Source: Homalodisca vitripennis
Taxonomy: Eukaryota > Arthropoda > Insecta > Hemiptera > Cicadellidae
Reading direction: 5' to 3'
DNA length: 64,000 nt
NCBI RefSeq assembly: GCF_021130785.1
Contig: NC_060207.1
Location: 104,159,001 to 104,223,000 of the forward strand
Shown here: positions 59,090-64,000 of the stretch, in pieces
Layout: the number at the start of each line of letters is the position of its first letter
Position numbering within the stretch: position 1 is the stretch's first letter
Made by a program: the position numbers and the translations under genes
The notes under the pieces: model-generated
Told to the model about the DNA's origin: nothing
What the model saw: only the letters and a program-made list of their open reading frames with translations
Database searches by the model: none

Positions 59090-59360
59090 AGATATGGTAC
59101 ACAAATGGGTCAAGGAGGGATGAAGAGGTGGATCTAAGTGTCAATGACCTAATTTCTGGTCCTCTAAAGCATTGGGTTCCTTCCCAATTGTCTCTCAAGC
59201 AGAAATGCATGCAGTAAATCTGTGTGCCTGGATCAACTTATTATGAAAAACAAGTGTGCTAAGATCTATATTCTATCAGACAGTCAAACTGCACTGAGAT
59301 CTCTCAGTAGCTGGAATGTTTTGTCAAAATTGGTCTGGGAATGCTTTTTCTTTTATGTTA
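59090..59360 (+). pseudogene. LINE RNase H domain fragment
   Basis: It starts with WYTNGSRRDEEV, like the 'YTDGS' block with the first catalytic Asp replaced by Asn. After a frame change it reads VSQAEMHAVNLCAWI (the Glu motif) and KIYILSDSQTALRSLSSWNV (the 'SDSQAAL' motif), then SKLVWEC. RNase H domains of this kind occur in jockey/I/R1-group LINEs. The other LINEs in the window show no such domain, so this is a different family. Confidence 0.72.
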
Positions 59361-59519
59361 TGAGAGAGAAAACTATAATTTTCACTATTCCTTTAAGTTA
59401 TCGAAAAAAGAATGCAAAATTTTAAAACATGTAGCATGTAATTTTTTCGTATCATTTTAAACATGGTGGGGGAATTAATTCATATTTATCAAAATAAAAC
59501 ATATACTATCACTCAAAAG

Positions 59520-59672
59520 AAGTGGCCCAAGATTCATGTTTGGGAAAATATATAATAGAATCCCAGCTGAAATTAAAGTAATTGAAGATATTTCAAAATT
59601 CAAGACAGCCTTGAAGGAATACTTAATCCAAAGACCCTATTACTCAGTAGAGGAGTATTTTACTGAAGAATA
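59520..59672 (+). pseudogene. LINE ORF2 C-terminal fragment
   Basis: The frame FGKIYNRIPAEIKVIEDISK continues with FKTALKEYLIQRPYYSVEEY and ends at a TAG at about 59672. This matches the 'YN.LP..IK......FK..LK..L....YYS..E' C-terminus seen in LINE-A. Confidence 0.75.
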
Positions 59673-59994
59673 GACACTACATGACATGACGACCGTGGCG
59701 CAATTGCGCTACCAGTGGGAGATTATCAAGCAAGCATCTCTCCCGTCATATTTCACATACTTACTGTACAAATTTGAAATCCTTATCATTAGACATATTT
59801 GGCCTGATTATAAAAGGCCCAAAATGACTACTTCAAATGTCTATAATTTCTAGTAAAGTGACCCAAAAAAAAAACTTTTTTTCTTTTTCTGTCTTCAAGA
59901 GGTGTATCTTGAAGGATTGTGACTATTATATTTAAAACATTTTACTCAACTAAGCCTATGTTAATTCCGATGAGGTGCAACTTAGACATATTAA
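59673..59994. other. Spacer with a splice-acceptor-like tract
   Basis: A T-rich tract ending TTCTGTCTTCAAG at 59887-59899 looks like a 3' splice site ahead of the open frame described next, but the frame after it is closed by a stop before 59950. Confidence 0.3.
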
Positions 59995-60805
59995 CCCTTT
60001 CGACCCCAAGATTTTTGTGTGGGGATCTGCCAGATTCCCAGCTCTTGGCGCTGAGGTATCTGCACCAGTCTCAGCCACATTTTACTAGAGATGTAGACGT
60101 TAGCTAAAAATTGCATAGAATTTTCATTTATTGATGAAAATTCATGTAGCTTTTATGTTTTTACTTCCCAAAGTACACTGTATTACATGCTTTAAACTAA
60201 ACTTTTGTAATCATGCACAAAAAATTTTTTGTAAAAAAATTGTTACAAAAAAAATCATTCCTAAATTTTGCATTTCTAATGGTAAGGAGAAGCCTCAAAA
60301 AATTCCTAGGTCAAAAACAATATGTTTTTTTATTATTACACATAAAATTGAAGTAGAACCCAAGTTTTCATTGCAATATATTTATAAATAGCTGAAATAA
60401 TATCAAAAGTAAAAAAGATGTAACATGGCCAAACAGCCACGGCCATCTAAATCAAACTAAAACATAGTTGACATATCGAATAAAAAGTATCGATAGTTAC
60501 TGTAACTTTGTAGGCCGGTTCATTACGAGTACTCGGATATAATAATTATAATTATACTGCAATTTATTATATTCGAAAAATTTTTTTTTCTGAACGTCCT
60601 AAAAATAGGACGGGATCATACGCAATTTCACGCGATGTCCTAAAAATAGGACGTTGGGATCGAAAGGGTTAATGAAGCAGGTATGCAGTTAAAGGAAAGC
60701 CCTATTGAACTACAGAAAGAAACAAGGGCCAGCCTTAAACGAGCAGAAAAATGCATTGAAGTCGGCAGAGACACTTTTGATAATTTACTGTTGAATAGGT
60801 TGTAA
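59955..60805 (+). pseudogene. Small open frame split by a piggyBac MITE (unknown)
   Basis: Ignoring the MITE at 59995-60668 and one TTAA, the + strand is open from about 59955. The part after the MITE reads EAGMQLKESPIELQKETRAS, then LKRAEKCIEVGRDTFDNLLL, ending with a stop at 60803-60805. The part before reads VNSDEVQLRHIN. The composition (charged, amphipathic) looks coding. No family was recognised. It could be a terminal exon of a neighbouring gene or a relic. Confidence 0.35.
59995..60668. mobile_element. piggyBac-type MITE (674 bp)
   Basis: TTAA at both edges (59991-59994 and 60669-60672). The inverted repeats are CCCTTTCGACCCCAA at 59995-60009 and the complement of CCCTTTCGATCCCAA at 60654-60668 (14 of 15 match). 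Next to the right end are two copies of a near-palindrome, CGTCCTAAAAATAGGACG at 60595-60612 and TGTCCTAAAAATAGGACG at 60636-60653. A frame at 60131-60391 inside it has no transposase motif. Confidence 0.88.
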
Positions 60806-63800
60806 TCCTGTGTTTTTCCAGTTAATTTTACTTTGTTGTGTTATTAATAAGAATTAATTTTATCAAATATCAATTCGATTTCTATGTACTTCATTTACAC
60901 AGCTGTTCCAGAAAAAAATTGTCTACAAGTTTAATTAAATTTTTGGATCTGTTTCTTGGTGACATAACAAAGTTATTGTTGCACAAAGATTAAAAAAGGT
61001 GTTTTTACACTAAATGTTTTTTGCATTTGATAAAGGTTTCCTCAAAAACTACCTAACATAACAGCTCTGGGACCTGTTTAATTCAATTTATCAGGTCAAC
61101 AACCATAAAAGAACTATTCTACCCTTAATCTACCTTACCAGATTTTCAGGAAGACCTTGAAACCTTTACATGGTGAGCTGAAATCCAGGTGAAATCTTTC
61201 TCTAGCCGTAATTTACTAATAAAGCATTTCCAGACTTATCTTTATATAAACTGTTTTCATTATTTTTACATGTAAAATGAGCTTCCACAGTTTCTGCATA
61301 TCTTAGTGAATCACCCTGTATATATTAAATTAAAGGTCTCTATTAGTAGAGTACAAAGCAGCAAATCTGACCTATAAAGATTCACTCTTTAAACAATTAC
61401 ACTAGTTTAAAGTTTGAAACATTTACAATGTAGGTCCTGTTCTAGGTGGTTTAATATTTTTGTCTTGGCTCAAGTTGTGAAAGTTAAACATAGTAAATGC
61501 ATACAATACTTAGGAAATAGTTTTTAAGGTAGTTATTTATTGACTCTTCACATCTAATAGAGGATGGCCTACAAGGAGTTCGGCAAAAATTTTTAACATA
61601 ATCATAGCCCAAGATGTACATTATTTAAAACAAACAATATTTGGAAGTGACACATTTTTACAGCCTATATATATATTATTGAAATGATAACTAACTAATA
61701 ATGAATCAATTAATAAAATAACATACACTTGATAATTACATCCTTCTGCATGCTCTGGTAGTGAATTTTTAATCAAAAGACTGAAAGGTAATAATAACCA
61801 AGTGATTGGAACATTTTGAAGTTAGCCAACACAGTGACATGTGTCAAGGTAAGTTTTATCACTTAAAATTAGATCTGTAAATTTCCCCATTTGTTTACAC
61901 TTTGTTGAGAAACCAGCCTTTCAATAAATAACATATGTGGTGCGTATATTATACTCATTAAATGATACTTCTCTCTTACTGTGTACCTGTTATGGATTAG
62001 TGATCTTTTTAAGCAGGTTACTCTTGATCATATGTTCGTAACATACACAAAATTTCATTACCACTTCATCAACCTCATTTTTTTCACTTTCAGATATCCT
62101 AGGATATAAAATTAAGATATCTAAACAGATAGATATCCACCTACACAATCCGTTTTGAAACGTCAGTTTACTGATGTAACAAAAAAGTGCCTACAAAATA
62201 CAAAATTAGTATAAATGTTTCAACACTCATTCCACAAGGATGTGGATGTATTACAAAAATGCATCAAGTAGAATCTAATCTCGTTTTATGTTACTGAGCA
62301 CTATGTCCCAAGAATGGTTTATTGGATGAAGTCTTCTTAGTGTAAAGAAGAAGTGTCAAGAACATAGTGATGTGTAAGTGCTCCTAAAAGTGTTTATGAA
62401 ACTCAGTACAAGTTTACAAGTTCAAATGAAGAAGAACATAAGTGGTAGATGCAAATGTGTATTGAAAACGTAATACTCTTTACGAATTTAACTACTGTTT
62501 TAAATTTGCTTACACTCATAATATTGAAAGCATAGAGTAAACTTGATTAGATTTCAAACTTTTCTGCAACCTCTGTTGATTACAAATTAAGAAAATATTC
62601 AGATAAGAATAATAAAAGTTTTAGTAAAAATATACTTTTTTAACTTTACATTTTTTTTAACTGTACATTTTTGCAAATATTAAGTGTGCAGTGCTTGGTC
62701 AGTACTGTAATGCAGATACCAAAGACAAAGTTATTACCTAACATTTAATATAAATTTAAAGACTGTTGTAAAAACCTATCTTGGTTGGGAAAATAAAGCT
62801 ACATAAATTCATGATCGGGGACACAAGGCAAAATCAACTATGGTACAAAAATATATACTGTAGTGAATTACGATGACCATAATCTTTGTGACATATTTTC
62901 TTGATCATGACAACAATGCAAACTCAACATTGAAATACTAAAACCTATATACCAGGATTTATCTTCACCAGAATTATTTAAAAAAAATTGTCTCAAAATG
63001 TAAACGAGTCGTACAACTCGGTTTTGTGGTCCAGAGTTCCCAAAATAAATTTGGTAGGTCTTACTTAACACTCTAAAATTTAAAACTTATGAATGAACAG
63101 GGTAGCCACCCAACCTGAAATTTTGCTGAGAACCGGAAAAATTACAAAAACAATTTCTCCGTGCGGAGGAACTTATAAAATCAAGACATACTTCAACAGC
63201 TTCTTGAATCAAGAGTGTATTAATCTCTAAACATCGTATTATACGCGACGTGGATCGTGAAATTGTGAATGAAGATGCAAAAGTGCTTAAATACGTTTTA
63301 AAAATCACGATTTCACAATATAATTCTATTCGCGGACAACTACTGATCAGCAGTACGCAAATTGTCGATTATTAAAACTTGTTAGTGCTTTCCGTATGAA
63401 AAATTTAGATTAGTAAACAACCAAATTAACAAACTGCTGTAGTTTAAAAATAATATTTTATCTATAATTAGTATTTTTTATATTAATTTTGACGCAGCGT
63501 CAAGTCTGCTCCGTCTATTCGTGGACAAAAACGATCGGAAGTACGCAGATTACTGATTGGCGAGACGTGTTTTTTCTGTGTGTATAAAAACTATTTAGAA
63601 AAATATAATAACAAAATACAGGGATTAATTAATAATATTTAAATTGACGTTCGTATTTCTATGTCTATATTTGTCAACGTAATCGTGTCTCCTGGTTCTA
63701 TGCGCTCATGTTAGATGCTCAGCGGAAAACGGGCGATTACTCTTTTTTTTTAAGTACACGACTTACTATGTGTTGTTCATAAAAATATTCTCTATAAATG

Positions 63801-64000
63801 TAAATATATCAATACATTTTTACGTACATGGAATATATTATTTTGGAAGCTCATTTTATAATCTACTATTTCTATAATTTAAAAGGAGAATCTCTGTAAA
63901 TTACTTTAAAGTAGCGTGGTATTCTTCGGCTTGCCCCCCCCCCCCAAAGGATAAATTGATTAAGTTCATATGAAAGTATTTGATGATGTATCAGATGGAC
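60806..64000. other. Distal sequence, no confident gene
   Basis: Mostly AT-rich. A TCACCCTGTATA motif at about 61311-61322 looks like one end of a common insect MITE, without a located partner. At 63080-63380 GC rises, and several frames (for example EPEKLQKQFLRAEELIKSRH on + near 63130, and a 73-codon minus frame 63087-63308) are open, but no family was recognised. A run of 14 C lies at 63935-63948. Confidence 0.35.

Noticed and set aside
1..64000. CRISPR array, bacterial operon or viral genome
   Set aside because: There are no regularly spaced repeats with spacers, no clustered prokaryotic genes and no viral structural genes. All repeats are explained by eukaryotic mobile elements or simple repeats.

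Overview
The window is AT-rich animal DNA, most likely from an insect. The evidence is spliced exons with GT/AG borders, an abundance of non-LTR retrotransposons whose ORF1 carries a PHD-like finger and an SGNH esterase domain, and mariner, piggyBac, hAT and pogo-type DNA transposons. A hemipteran is my best guess from the style of these elements, but the sequence does not prove it. There is no bacterial gene organisation and no CRISPR array.

Only one host gene is well supported. It runs on the + strand as eight exons from 12247 to 54508, with the 5' part missing. All eight exons join in frame and give 464 C-terminal residues: a helical, armadillo-like stretch followed by a long coiled coil ending at a stop at 54506-54508, with an AATAAA at 54886. 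The architecture resembles CIP2A (cancerous inhibitor of PP2A), but that identity is tentative. Its last intron (25457-54394, about 28.9 kb) holds much of the window and is packed with mobile elements.

Layout. 0-2.5 kb: a LINE reverse-transcriptase scrap and a pogo-type MITE. 2.5-7.3 kb: a long LINE (family A, minus strand) with ORF1 and ORF2 broken by many small indels. 7.4 kb: a tRNA-like relic. 8.2-10.6 kb: a related decayed LINE. 12.2-25.5 kb: seven exons, with a piggyBac-like transposase pseudogene (14.8-16.4 kb) and a LINE fragment (21.2-22.1 kb) in introns. 25.7-27.4 kb: a piggyBac-type MITE with a truncated LINE-A copy inside it. 27.65-27.96 kb: a GGACCA-rich repeat beside (AT)n. 27.96-38.1 kb: a near-complete LINE (family B, minus strand) split in ORF1 by a 5.4-kb hAT element that has perfect 16-bp TIRs and a perfect 8-bp target duplication. 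38.3 kb: a tRNA-derived SINE-like head. 39.5-45.8 kb: scattered LINE pieces. 50.7-51.8 kb: a mariner relic. 54.4 kb: the last exon. 55.6-58.0 kb: a large inverted repeat with hammerhead-like core motifs, then a decayed LINE. 58.7-59.7 kb: three more LINE scraps, including an RNase H domain. 60.0-60.7 kb: a second piggyBac-type MITE that splits a small open frame. 60.8-64.0 kb: little that can be assigned.

The most informative signals are the layered insertions (hAT in LINE-B, LINE-A in a piggyBac MITE, all inside one intron), the contrast between the broken and the intact LINE-A copy, and the 55.6-kb inverted repeat.
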